Origin: Candidatus Pyrohabitans jungbluthii
Lineage (GTDB): Archaea > Hydrothermarchaeota > Hydrothermarchaeia > Hydrothermarchaeales > BMS3B
NCBI GenBank assembly: GCA_002010065.2
Contig: MTMD02000001.1
Span: forward strand, 77,692 to 141,691
Reading direction: 5' to 3'
Length of the DNA: 64,000 bases
Shown: in pieces, positions 50,943-58,335 of the stretch
Numbering within the stretch: the stretch's first letter is position 1
Layout: each line of letters starts with the position of its first letter
Notes under the pieces: model-generated
Seen by the model: the letters and a program-made list of their open reading frames with translations, nothing else
What the model was told of the DNA's origin: nothing
Database searches by the model: none
Translations under genes and position numbers: made by a program

Positions 50943-52604
50943 GTGATGCCATTGCAGAATAACAACCAGGGGAAACTTGGTCCCCGGGACATCGAAGCTC
51001 TTATTGCCAATGAGCGCTATATTGGTAAGGACGCTGTGCGCGGTAATATCGTCGCTGCCCTCGCTGTGGCTGAGACGCTTAAGACGACGCTCGGTCCTCG
51101 CGGTTTGGACAAAATGCTCATGGTGGAAGGGGGAGAGGTGGCGATTACAGACAGCGGGGGTACAATACTCAAGCTTATAGACCTGGTGCACCCTGCGGCG
51201 AAGATGATGCAGAGTCTGGGTTTAACAATGGGCGAGCGCTACGGTGATGGCGCAACAAGCAGCGTAGTCTTTGCCGGGGAACTTCTGAAGCGGGCTTTGA
51301 ATTTGATGGAACTTGGACTGCATCCCACCACAATAATCAACGGATACCGCATGGCGCTGGAAGAGACGCTTAAGGTGATGCATAAGCTCTCACGGAAGGT
51401 CACCCCCGGAATAATAAAGGATGTAGGGATAACCATATTCAAGGGCAGACTCGGCGAGAGAGATGCCGAGTTTATGGCGCAGGTTGTCGCGTCAGCACTA
51501 GACTTCGCGGGCGGGGAGAAGGATAATGTTTATGTGAACTACCGCCCCGGAGGCAAGCTCCGCGACACCACCCTCTACGAGGGGATCTATATAGACCTGG
51601 GAAAGCGCGTTCATCCAGCAATGCCCAAGAAGGTGGAGCACGCGCGCATCCTGCTAATAGATACAGAGTTCGATGTGCGAAAGGTTGAGAATGCGAAATA
51701 TGAGATTGGCGACCCGCGCAGAATGCGCGAGTTCATGGAGTACAAGCGCAAGGTGCTTCGCGTCGCCGTGGAGATGATAGCTCGCTCCGGTGCAAATGTG
51801 GTGTTCTGCCAGAAGAACATAGCCGACGTGGCGATGTACTACATGGCAATGAAGGGCATCCTGGGCGTGCGCGACGTGGAGAAGAAGGTGATGCACCTTC
51901 TCGAGAGGGCCACAGGTGCGCAGATAGTGAGCCACGTTAAAGAGGTTACGCCAGAAGTGCTGGGCTACGCGGGTTATGTGGAGGAGGATAAAATTGGCTT
52001 AGAGGAGATAATGTATGTGCGCAAGTGCAAGAATCCCGGTGTGGCCTCGATACTCGTTCGCGGGGGGAATGAGAAGTTTGTGCTGGAGTTGAAGCGTCAG
52101 ATTGAAGATTTAATCGACGTATTTGCGGCGCTTCGTGAACATGGCAGGGTTGTGCCTGGTGGCGGTGCTGTAGAGGGTGAAGCCGCGAAGAGGCTGCGCA
52201 GGTTTGCACGCAGCGTCGAAAGTAAGGAGCAGCTCGCCATAGAGGCGTTTGCAGATGCACTTGAGGAGCTTCCTCGCGCGATAGCAGCGAACGCGGGCAT
52301 GGACGCAACGTATGCGGTGCTGAAAATACGCGAGTGGCACCACAGGGGTAAGAAGGGCTATGGCGTCGACGCGATGCGCCGCGGGATGGGCGACGCCTAC
52401 GTTAAGGCTATCCTCGACTCCTACGAGGTGCGCAGGAATGCCCTAAGCTCTGCGGTAGAGGTGACGTGCTCTATTCTGAGAATAGACGACGTGCTCATAA
52501 AGCGCAAAAAGAAGGCTAAGCCAAAGAAGCCCGAACCAGTGGATTCGCCGGTACGCAAGGATGGCAAGATAGACCTGAGGTATGCGTTCAAGGGGTTAAG
52601 GTAG
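50943..52604 (+). CDS. Divergent thermosome (group II chaperonin) subunit
   Basis: A 553-residue chaperonin. Equatorial ATP motifs are largely kept: TTLGPRGLDKMLMVEGGEVA-ITDSGGTILK and GDGATSSVVFAGELLKRALN (GDG with the Asp but A-T-S-S for the usual T-T-T); the late VVPGGGAVEGEAAKRL is present. Departures: the region usually reading G-I-D...G is GKKGYGVDAMRRGMGDAYVK, the C-terminus lacks the Gly-Gly-Met tail and ends in a basic, proline-rich RKKKAKPKKPEP segment. Co-transcribed with MoxR and VWA. It may be a specialised paralogue; no other thermosome gene is visible here. Confidence 0.88.
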   Translation: MMPLQNNNQGKLGPRDIEALIANERYIGKDAVRGNIVAALAVAETLKTTLGPRGLDKMLMVEGGEVAITDSGGTILKLIDLVHPAAKMMQSLGLTMGERYGDGATSSVVFAGELLKRALNLMELGLHPTTIINGYRMALEETLKVMHKLSRKVTPGIIKDVGITIFKGRLGERDAEFMAQVVASALDFAGGEKDNVYVNYRPGGKLRDTTLYEGIYIDLGKRVHPAMPKKVEHARILLIDTEFDVRKVENAKYEIGDPRRMREFMEYKRKVLRVAVEMIARSGANVVFCQKNIADVAMYYMAMKGILGVRDVEKKVMHLLERATGAQIVSHVKEVTPEVLGYAGYVEEDKIGLEEIMYVRKCKNPGVASILVRGGNEKFVLELKRQIEDLIDVFAALREHGRVVPGGGAVEGEAAKRLRRFARSVESKEQLAIEAFADALEELPRAIAANAGMDATYAVLKIREWHHRGKKGYGVDAMRRGMGDAYVKAILDSYEVRRNALSSAVEVTCSILRIDDVLIKRKKKAKPKKPEPVDSPVRKDGKIDLRYAFKGLR

Positions 52605-52621
52605 GGCAATAAATAAAGCTT

Positions 52622-52630
52622 TTTATATTT
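52622..52630 (+). promoter_or_regulatory. TATA box for the CARF-wHTH gene
   Basis: TTTATATTT is centred about 26 bases before the ATG at 52652, implying a leaderless transcript separate from the thermosome operon. Confidence 0.55.
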
Positions 52631-52651
52631 TCTATCAAAAATATTAGTTGG

Positions 52652-53338
52652 ATGAATGTCCATATTGCTCCAATCGGGACTCAAAGTGACGAGCATATCC
52701 GGAGGGCTGTTCATGGAAAAACGCCAGTGGATAAACTCTACCTAATACCAACGAAAGAGTCTTATGAAAAAGCAATTAAGTTGAAAGAAGACCTTGAAAA
52801 CACGCTTTCTTCTTTGAAAATAGAGATAAAGATGCTTGAAGAACAAGGTAGAAAACGTTTTATCGATCCATTTAATCTCAACGACATCGTTGCAGCAATA
52901 TTACAAATTGCAAACGCGGAGAAAGGAAATAAACTATTTGTAAACATAACTGGCGGAACAAACCTAATGGCAGGAGGTGCAACAACTGCAGCATATCTCA
53001 CGGGTGCAACCATATACTATATTAAGAAACAACAGGAGAATGAAAGACTTGAAGACATTATAATAAAAATCCCCGTTCCAAAAATACCGCTTTACAAATA
53101 CGGAGAAATTAGAGTAAAGATTTTAAAGATTATTGCAGAAAAAGGAGGAAGAATTAACAAAGCAAAAGAACTTGCAAGAGAATTGGACATAGCTCCGCAA
53201 ACGGTAAGCTACCATCTCAAAGAGTTAGAAAAGTCAGGACTCGTAAAAGTGATCATGGATGAAAACAACAGGCGACAGAAGCAATATGAGATAACAGAGA
53301 ACGGCAAATTAATAGCTACATTATTTGAGGTTGATTAG
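52652..53338 (+). CDS. CARF-domain winged-helix protein (HFX_2341/DUF6293-like)
   Basis: A 228-residue protein. The N-terminal 140 residues form a Rossmann-like CARF domain: MNVHIAPIGTQSDEHIRRAV, DKLYLIPTK and the ligand-loop motif FVNITGGTNLMAGGATTAAY (TGGTN at 100-104). The C-terminus (about 150-228) is a winged helix: ARELDIAPQTVSYHLKELEK, then an EITENGKL wing. CARF domains bind cyclic oligonucleotides; with a DNA-binding domain this is a likely transcription regulator of a defence locus (compare Csa3). No CRISPR array or cas gene is present. The A+T-rich codon use differs from neighbours. It converges on a HEPN-motif gene, overlapping by 23 bases. Confidence 0.82.
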   Translation: MNVHIAPIGTQSDEHIRRAVHGKTPVDKLYLIPTKESYEKAIKLKEDLENTLSSLKIEIKMLEEQGRKRFIDPFNLNDIVAAILQIANAEKGNKLFVNITGGTNLMAGGATTAAYLTGATIYYIKKQQENERLEDIIIKIPVPKIPLYKYGEIRVKILKIIAEKGGRINKAKELARELDIAPQTVSYHLKELEKSGLVKVIMDENNRRQKQYEITENGKLIATLFEVD

Positions 53339-54293
53339 TCTGTTCTAACGGGAACTTTGCAAAAATGTTAAGGATACCGAAGGTTAGATCTCGTGCTTTT
53401 TCTACATTTTCCTTGTGCATTGAGTCAGAGATATTCGCACATGTCCTATGTTCATATTTATTTCGTAAAGCTTGTATAACAATTAATTTTTCTGTAAGAC
53501 ATTTTAATTCATCATATGATAATGAATGGCCGATGTAATTCAAAAATTCTTCCATTATATCATTGTATATAATAATCATACAAAAAATTGGTATTAAATT
53601 TTTTATTTCACATGTTCCTTTATAGCAAACATCAAATTCTTTAATTTCTGGATCGGTGATTACATCCATTTTTTGTCTACTGCTTTTGAGATAATCTATA
53701 ATTTTATTTTCAATCTTATTTCGTTCTAGCTCTTTACAAATTTTATCTAATTTTTGTAAATATTTCATATTGTTATCTGATATAATTTTTTGAATTATAG
53801 TTTTGTCTTTAACTAAATAATTTGGATATTTATTTTTAGTATTATAATCAAAATCTTTTTCTTTTTCAAAAATTTTGTCTTCATATTTACAATCGAATAT
53901 TATGTTTTTAATTTCACTATTATTTAAAAATGAATTGAGTATAATTCTTAAATTATTTATTAATGAATCAGAATCTCCTAACACCTGATCATAATATCCA
54001 TATTTTATGATATCTCTGGCTTTGATAAAGTCGATATCAGATTCTTTGACTTTAATTTCTAAATCTTTAAGTTTTGATTTTATATACTGATATTCCGGAA
54101 TAATTTTCAAATTTTTAGATAATTTATTTTCTATTTCCCTTTCATAGGTTTTATCAGACGCTTGATTTAGTATTTTTCTAATTTGCCGCCGAATTTCGAC
54201 CATAGATACCCCAGATAAAAATGCAACTAAAATTCTCCAATTTTGTTTTAGAATTTTTTGAATATCTTCTATATCTACTTTTTTTAATTCCAT
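53316..54293 (-). CDS. AT-rich unknown protein with C-terminal HEPN-type R-x4-H motif
   Basis: A 325-residue mostly helical, Lys/Asn/Ile-rich protein whose base composition is far below the neighbours' GC content, suggesting recent transfer. Near the C-terminus, IVIQALRNKYEHRTCAN carries R277-N-K-Y-E-H282, the R-x4-6-H signature of HEPN RNases with the usual polar residue after Arg, flanked by long helices (EEFLNYIGHSLSYDELKCLT before, VEKARDLTFGILNIFAKF after) as in HEPN folds. The first 220 residues are unrecognised. ATTTAAAT about 30 bases upstream suggests a nearly leaderless promoter. A toxin/effector RNase role is inferred from motif and partner only. Confidence 0.65.
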   Translation of the reverse strand: MELKKVDIEDIQKILKQNWRILVAFLSGVSMVEIRRQIRKILNQASDKTYEREIENKLSKNLKIIPEYQYIKSKLKDLEIKVKESDIDFIKARDIIKYGYYDQVLGDSDSLINNLRIILNSFLNNSEIKNIIFDCKYEDKIFEKEKDFDYNTKNKYPNYLVKDKTIIQKIISDNNMKYLQKLDKICKELERNKIENKIIDYLKSSRQKMDVITDPEIKEFDVCYKGTCEIKNLIPIFCMIIIYNDIMEEFLNYIGHSLSYDELKCLTEKLIVIQALRNKYEHRTCANISDSMHKENVEKARDLTFGILNIFAKFPLEQTNQPQIM

Positions 54294-54415
54294 ATATGAA
54301 GAGTCTTAGAAAATAAATTATTTAAATGTTTTCTCAAACAATTCGACAAAACATCGAACAATCATAGGCAAGGCTAATTAAGTATAACGGAAAATCTGAG
54401 GACTGAGGTGATGTC

Positions 54416-54718
54416 ATGAAGATGAACACACTAAGCAAAAAGATAAAAACCAAAATTGAGTATGGCGCTTTATTGCTTGCCGATGAGCTATGGAACAGCA
54501 GTAAGCACATTCTCAGAGAAATATCTGCGGCAGTTGATTTCATAGCTTTTCTAAAGTTTATGAGAGATAAGAAGGTTGGAATCAGAGAAAAATTTGGACC
54601 ATTGGTTTTGGCTGTTATCACACGCAGTAAGATAGTTGCCAGCATGACTGTTGAATACTATAGAAGAAGGATAAAGGCCTATAGAAAGGACGCAGAGAGG
54701 ACGCTTAGCGGAGCATGA
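54416..54718 (+). CDS. 100-residue helical basic protein, unknown
   Basis: From the ATG after GGTGATG: KMNTLSKKIKTKIEYGALLL, ADELWNSSKHILREISAAVD, FIAFLKFMRDKKVGIREKFG and a basic end YYRRRIKAYRKDAERTLSGA. Helical, no cysteines, one mildly hydrophobic helix. Composition is between island and chromosome. I do not recognise it; position divergent to the HEPN-motif gene suggests it belongs to the same island. Confidence 0.58.
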   Translation: MKMNTLSKKIKTKIEYGALLLADELWNSSKHILREISAAVDFIAFLKFMRDKKVGIREKFGPLVLAVITRSKIVASMTVEYYRRRIKAYRKDAERTLSGA

Positions 54719-54770
54719 CGTCATAGATTTTTATCCATTGTCTGATGTCCATCAAATTTGCTCAATCTAA

Positions 54771-54896
54771 ACCTCAACCAATTTTAATCCAAAACTTTTT
54801 AGCGTTTTGGAAGACTTCGGTATAGTCAGAAAGAAAAAAAGAGGTAGAGAGGTAGAAGTAGAACTCGCTGTAAAGAAGATTGTGATTTTCAAGTGA
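54771..54896 (+). pseudogene. Possible remnant of a winged-helix gene (3' end only)
   Basis: An open stretch without a start codon reads NPKLFSVLEDFGIVRKKKRG then REVEVELAVKKIVIFK and a stop, like the wing and end of an HTH protein (GR..VEVEL after a helix). Nothing upstream in frame continues it, as a TAA lies just before. It may be what remains of a deleted gene in the island. The remaining bases of 54719-54901 show nothing else. Confidence 0.35.
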
Positions 54897-54901
54897 CGTG
54901 C

Positions 54902-55246
54902 TTAAAACAACGGCGGCGAATGCGTCGCGAGGAGAATTAATTCCTCGCTACCAGTGTTTTCAATCCCATGCTCCTCCCCCGGCGGAACAAAGATATAGTC
55001 ACCTTCCCTTATGCCAACCCACTCCCCATTCACATAAGCTTTTCCCATACCCTTTAAAATGTAGATGGAGTCCACCTCCTTTTCATGGAGGTGCACGCTG
55101 GCGGAGCTTCCAGGGGATATTTTCAGTACAGAAACGCTCACCTCAGAGTTTTTCTCGCTCGTTATGAGCTTCGCAATCTCTACTCCAGCGAACTTGGGGT
55201 GAGGCTCAAACCTAATATCAGCGCTTTTTATTAAAATGCTGCCCAT
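54902..55246 (-). CDS. Single-domain cupin protein
   Basis: A 114-residue beta-barrel protein with a metal-type cupin pattern: ASVHLHEKEVDSIYILKGMG (H-x-H-x4-E-like) and YIFVPPGEEHGIENTGSEEL (G-D-Y...P-x-G-E-x-H). It is last in the molybdoenzyme operon. The ATG has GGAGTGA upstream; a GTG two codons earlier overlaps the TorD stop. Substrate unknown. Confidence 0.85.
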   Translation of the reverse strand: MGSILIKSADIRFEPHPKFAGVEIAKLITSEKNSEVSVSVLKISPGSSASVHLHEKEVDSIYILKGMGKAYVNGEWVGIREGDYIFVPPGEEHGIENTGSEELILLATHSPPLF

Positions 55247-55248
55247 GC

Positions 55249-56322
55249 TCACTCCGCCCTGAGGAAGTAGGTGCTCTCCCCGGAGGTGTCTATTTTATTC
55301 ACAGAGGCAAACTCGGCACCAAGCTCCTCTCCGCTCAGATTGCTCGCCGCGTTCAGCATCTCCTCCACTTGCTTATACTCGTGCTCAAGGAAAAGCTTGG
55401 CTATCTTCGCCATAGCTCTGTAAAAGTCCATCTCCACTATCTCTTCGCTCTTGTATTTCTCAACGTCGCGCACGTCGCCATGATACTTGAGCGCTATGCC
55501 CACCTTGAACTCGTCGGTGGCTACATCGTCGAAGAGGTAGGGCAGCCAGAGAATCATATGCTCATGGATGAACTTCTTCTGGCGCTCCAAAGCGAGGAGT
55601 GCCTTTTCCCTGTCGCCAGCTTTCCACGCTTCTATCTCATCCTCCAGCAGGCGGAAGGCAAACTCAAGCTCAAGTTTGGCTTCGTCCGGCGGGAGGTTTC
55701 CGCGTGATTTATCAAGAATATAACCTGCCTCACGGTACAGGTTCTTAACCTCAGCCGTCAAATCGCCCATTATCTGCTTCTCGCTTCTATACACAGACTC
55801 GTGCCCCGAGATGTATGGCATGAGGTCGTCGTCGAAAATTGTAAACCGCTCCGCCTCAAGCTCACGCCGGAACTTCTTTGGCTTCATGTCAGCGAAGGCG
55901 TTACGGAATCGCTCAAGCGCCTGGAAGTGCTCCTCAAGCAGGTTCTCAGGGATAATCTTACCTAGAGCGGAGCGGAGCTTTTCCATGTACTCCCCGCTCA
56001 GAATCTCCTCTGCCAGAGCAGGAGAAATCTCTGTAAAAGCGCGGAAAATCTGGAAGTATGCGTCTCGCCTGGCAACGGCGAGCTCAACATAACTCTTCGC
56101 ATCGTGAGGCGTCGCAGGAGTGCGCTGAATGTTGGGCTTCCTATTCTCTACTAAAGCGATCCAGTGGTCTTTATCTTTAATATTCATGGAGTGAATCCAG
56201 AACAGATAGTTATACTTCTTGAGCAGATTCTTCCAGTCCTTTGCCAATTCGGGATCAAAGTACCACTTTACGTAATCGTTCCTCTCAAATATATCCTTGG
56301 GCTCTCTCGGCAAGGTTAACAC
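55249..56322 (-). CDS. TorD/DmsD-family molybdoenzyme chaperone
   Basis: A 357-residue helical protein. The chaperone core is the C-terminal half: HESVYRSEKQIMGDLTAEVK, PPDEAKLELEFAFRLLEDEI and LALERQKKFIHEHMILWLPY are the conserved acidic/His patches that hold the immature catalytic subunit. The N-terminal 150 residues are extra compared with the usual 200-residue TorD. It should help insert the Mo cofactor into the catalytic subunit four genes upstream in the operon. Confidence 0.85.
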   Translation of the reverse strand: MLTLPREPKDIFERNDYVKWYFDPELAKDWKNLLKKYNYLFWIHSMNIKDKDHWIALVENRKPNIQRTPATPHDAKSYVELAVARRDAYFQIFRAFTEISPALAEEILSGEYMEKLRSALGKIIPENLLEEHFQALERFRNAFADMKPKKFRRELEAERFTIFDDDLMPYISGHESVYRSEKQIMGDLTAEVKNLYREAGYILDKSRGNLPPDEAKLELEFAFRLLEDEIEAWKAGDREKALLALERQKKFIHEHMILWLPYLFDDVATDEFKVGIALKYHGDVRDVEKYKSEEIVEMDFYRAMAKIAKLFLEHEYKQVEEMLNAASNLSGEELGAEFASVNKIDTSGESTYFLRAE

Positions 56323-56367
56323 CTCTTCTCAAATTATAAACTAAAAACGAGGGAAAGGAAAACTGAA

Positions 56368-57204
56368 TCAGTGCCTCTCCTCTGGCGCAGGGAATGGGAA
56401 GTCATCTCCGGGTAAAGCATAGTATACAGAGCCCACACGTATAATACGCCTGTTCTCTGCCTTCTTTTCAATGACCTTCTTCACATCCTTGTAGTACCCG
56501 AAGGTCATGGCTTCGGTGGAGCACTTGGTTGCACAGGCACTCCACAAACCCTCGTAGGTAATGCTCTCAACCCCACGACCAACCTCTGCAAGCTTCTTCC
56601 CAGATAGGGGTTCGCCCTTCTCATCGACGAGCCTGCCCTTGTTGTCCCGCTTTATGTTGCCAACCTCATCCGCCACTGGCAGGCGTACCTCTCCGCCATG
56701 CTTGTATGTATAGCGGTAGATCTTCTGAAGCTCTTCTTTAGTGTAAGTCCTGCGATAGTCCACACGCTGCATGCAGAAGTTGCACTTTACCACTCTGCCA
56801 GTGCGGGAATCGTACTGGGGGGCGCCATAGGGGCAGGCTTGCATGCAGCGCTTGCAGCCTATGCAAGCCTCGCTGTCCACAAAGACAATGCCATCCTTGG
56901 CGCGCTTCTGCATTGCTCCGGTCGGGCATGCCTCGACACAGGGCGCGGGGTTGCAGTGGTAGCACAGCATGGGGATATAGAGGGTCTTAACCCTGCCGAG
57001 TACCTTCCTTGGTCCAACCTGGATAACGCGTATAAGACGGGGACCCATGCTCAGGTCATGTTCAAGTTTGCATGAAGTTTCACAGGAAAAGCAGCCTATA
57101 CAGCGCTTTAAATCGATAAGCATAACAACAGTATTATCACTCGGCTCACGCTGGTCAACCTCGTACATGCTAAAAGCTTCGTCAAAAACCTCTACGCTGA
57201 CCAT
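56368..57204 (-). CDS. 4Fe-4S ferredoxin-type electron-transfer subunit (DmsB/PsrB-like), copy 2
   Basis: A 278-residue iron-sulfur protein with four clusters: CIGCFSCETSCKLEHD, CYHCNPAPCVEACPTGAMQK, CIGCKRCMQACPYGAPQYDS and CNFC paired with the late CATKCSTEA. An insert of about 50 residues (YTYKHGGEVRLPVADEVGNI) lies before the last Cys pair, absent from copy 1. No signal peptide. Its ATG overlaps the stop of the 90-residue tail-like protein by one base. Confidence 0.92.
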   Translation of the reverse strand: MVSVEVFDEAFSMYEVDQREPSDNTVVMLIDLKRCIGCFSCETSCKLEHDLSMGPRLIRVIQVGPRKVLGRVKTLYIPMLCYHCNPAPCVEACPTGAMQKRAKDGIVFVDSEACIGCKRCMQACPYGAPQYDSRTGRVVKCNFCMQRVDYRRTYTKEELQKIYRYTYKHGGEVRLPVADEVGNIKRDNKGRLVDEKGEPLSGKKLAEVGRGVESITYEGLWSACATKCSTEAMTFGYYKDVKKVIEKKAENRRIIRVGSVYYALPGDDFPFPAPEERH

Positions 57205-57476
57205 TACTCCTTCCTCCTGGGTTTAAGCATATCCTCCGGCAGAACATTGTGACGTTCGGGATAAGCTGAAGCCGGGGAGACCATTATCTCATCCTTATCT
57301 CCCCAGAAATAAGCATACACAGTCTCAAGGGCACGAATCTCTCTCACAGCGGTAAGACCATACTTCCAGTTGGGATTCTTGATAAAACTCTTCTTAATTT
57401 CGGGAGGAACAACACCTTCAAGAGCCTTCTTCTGAGCCTCGTCAAGCTCTCCACGATAACCCTTCGTTTTTGCCAA
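57204..57476 (-). CDS. 90-residue protein resembling the C-terminal tail of the ferredoxin subunit
   Basis: From a TTG 8 bases after GGAGG: AKTKGYRGELDEAQKKALEG, ALETVYAYFWGDKDEIMVSP-ASAYPERHNVLPEDMLKP. The second half lines up with the tail of ferredoxin copy 1 (ADTDLLTSPAYSFPERALFI-PRIRLKP), which copy 2 lacks. So this looks like a detached C-terminal domain serving copy 2. It has no cysteines. Function unknown. Confidence 0.7.
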   Translation of the reverse strand: MAKTKGYRGELDEAQKKALEGVVPPEIKKSFIKNPNWKYGLTAVREIRALETVYAYFWGDKDEIMVSPASAYPERHNVLPEDMLKPRRKE

Positions 57477-57525
57477 TTTAGTATCCTCCTGTTGTGAAAA
57501 GTAAACAAAAATCAAAAACAAAAGG

Positions 57526-57543
57526 GTAGGGGAAAGCCCCTAC
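57526..57543 (-). terminator. Hairpin and T-rich run between ferredoxin copy 1 and the tail-like gene
   Basis: On the minus strand GTAGGGG-CTTT-CCCCTAC includes the ferredoxin stop codon and is followed by CCTTTTGTTTTTG. This may be a partial terminator that lowers expression of the downstream tail protein, ferredoxin 2, TorD and cupin. Confidence 0.5.
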
Positions 57544-58325
57544 TTCTGCTGCTTCAGGAACACCGGCTTTGTCACTTCGGTTACGCGCTCAGGCAGCTTG
57601 CCCGGCTTGAGGCGTATCCTGGGTATGAAAAGCGCGCGCTCCGGGAAGGAGTACGCCGGCGAGGTGAGCAGATCGGTGTCTGCCTTGTCGTTGAAGAACA
57701 CTCTCGCGAGGCGGATCGCGTCCTTCTCGCGGAAGTAGGTCATTATGTCGGCGGGGTTGCCGATGTACAGGCAGTGAGTGGAGCACTTGGTCACACAGGC
57801 TGGCTGCAGACCCTTGTCGATGCGGTGCATGCAGTAGTCGCACTTTATTACCTTGCCGGTGCGGGAATCCCACTGGGGCGCACCGAATGGGCAAGCCTGC
57901 ATGCAGCGCTTGCAACCTATGCACTTCTCGCTGTCTACGAAGACAATACCGTCCTTGGCGCGCTTTGTCATTGCTCCAGTCGGGCACGCCTCAACGCACG
58001 CTGCGTGGCCGCACATGAAGCAGTTCATGGGTATGTACATTGCCTTGGTGTGGCGACCCACCTTCTTGGGCCCCACCTGGATGACGCGCATCCTGCGCGG
58101 ACCCATGGGGTCGTCATGCTCCAGCTTGCACGCGGTCTCGCAGGCGAAGCAGCCTATGCAGCGCTTGAGGTCAACAAACATGGTAATGTGGTCTGGGGGG
58201 ATACCCCAGACGCGGGCAGCCTGAACCTCGTAGAGACCAATCTTCTCGTTCCTCTGCAGACCTTGTCGAGCGGTCTCCTGATCAAGGTTGAGAAGGGGAC
58301 CCTTGTCTGAGAATACCTCATCCAT
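57540..58325 (-). CDS. 4Fe-4S ferredoxin-type electron-transfer subunit (DmsB/PsrB-like), copy 1
   Basis: A 261-residue protein carrying four 4Fe-4S motifs: CIGCFACETACKLEHDDPMG, CFMCGHAACVEACPTGAMTK, CIGCKRCMQACPFGAPQWDS and CDYC with CVTKCSTHC. It passes electrons to or from the Mo subunit encoded 10 bases upstream. The ATG at 58325 follows GAGGTGATTAAG. There is no Tat or membrane signal. Confidence 0.94.
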   Translation of the reverse strand: MDEVFSDKGPLLNLDQETARQGLQRNEKIGLYEVQAARVWGIPPDHITMFVDLKRCIGCFACETACKLEHDDPMGPRRMRVIQVGPKKVGRHTKAMYIPMNCFMCGHAACVEACPTGAMTKRAKDGIVFVDSEKCIGCKRCMQACPFGAPQWDSRTGKVIKCDYCMHRIDKGLQPACVTKCSTHCLYIGNPADIMTYFREKDAIRLARVFFNDKADTDLLTSPAYSFPERALFIPRIRLKPGKLPERVTEVTKPVFLKQQK

Positions 58326-58335
58326 CTTAATCACC

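Noticed and set aside
50943-51060. Thermosome as a pseudogene
   Set aside because: The frame is intact for 553 codons, with good ATP-site motifs and tight operon spacing, so it is divergent but not decayed.
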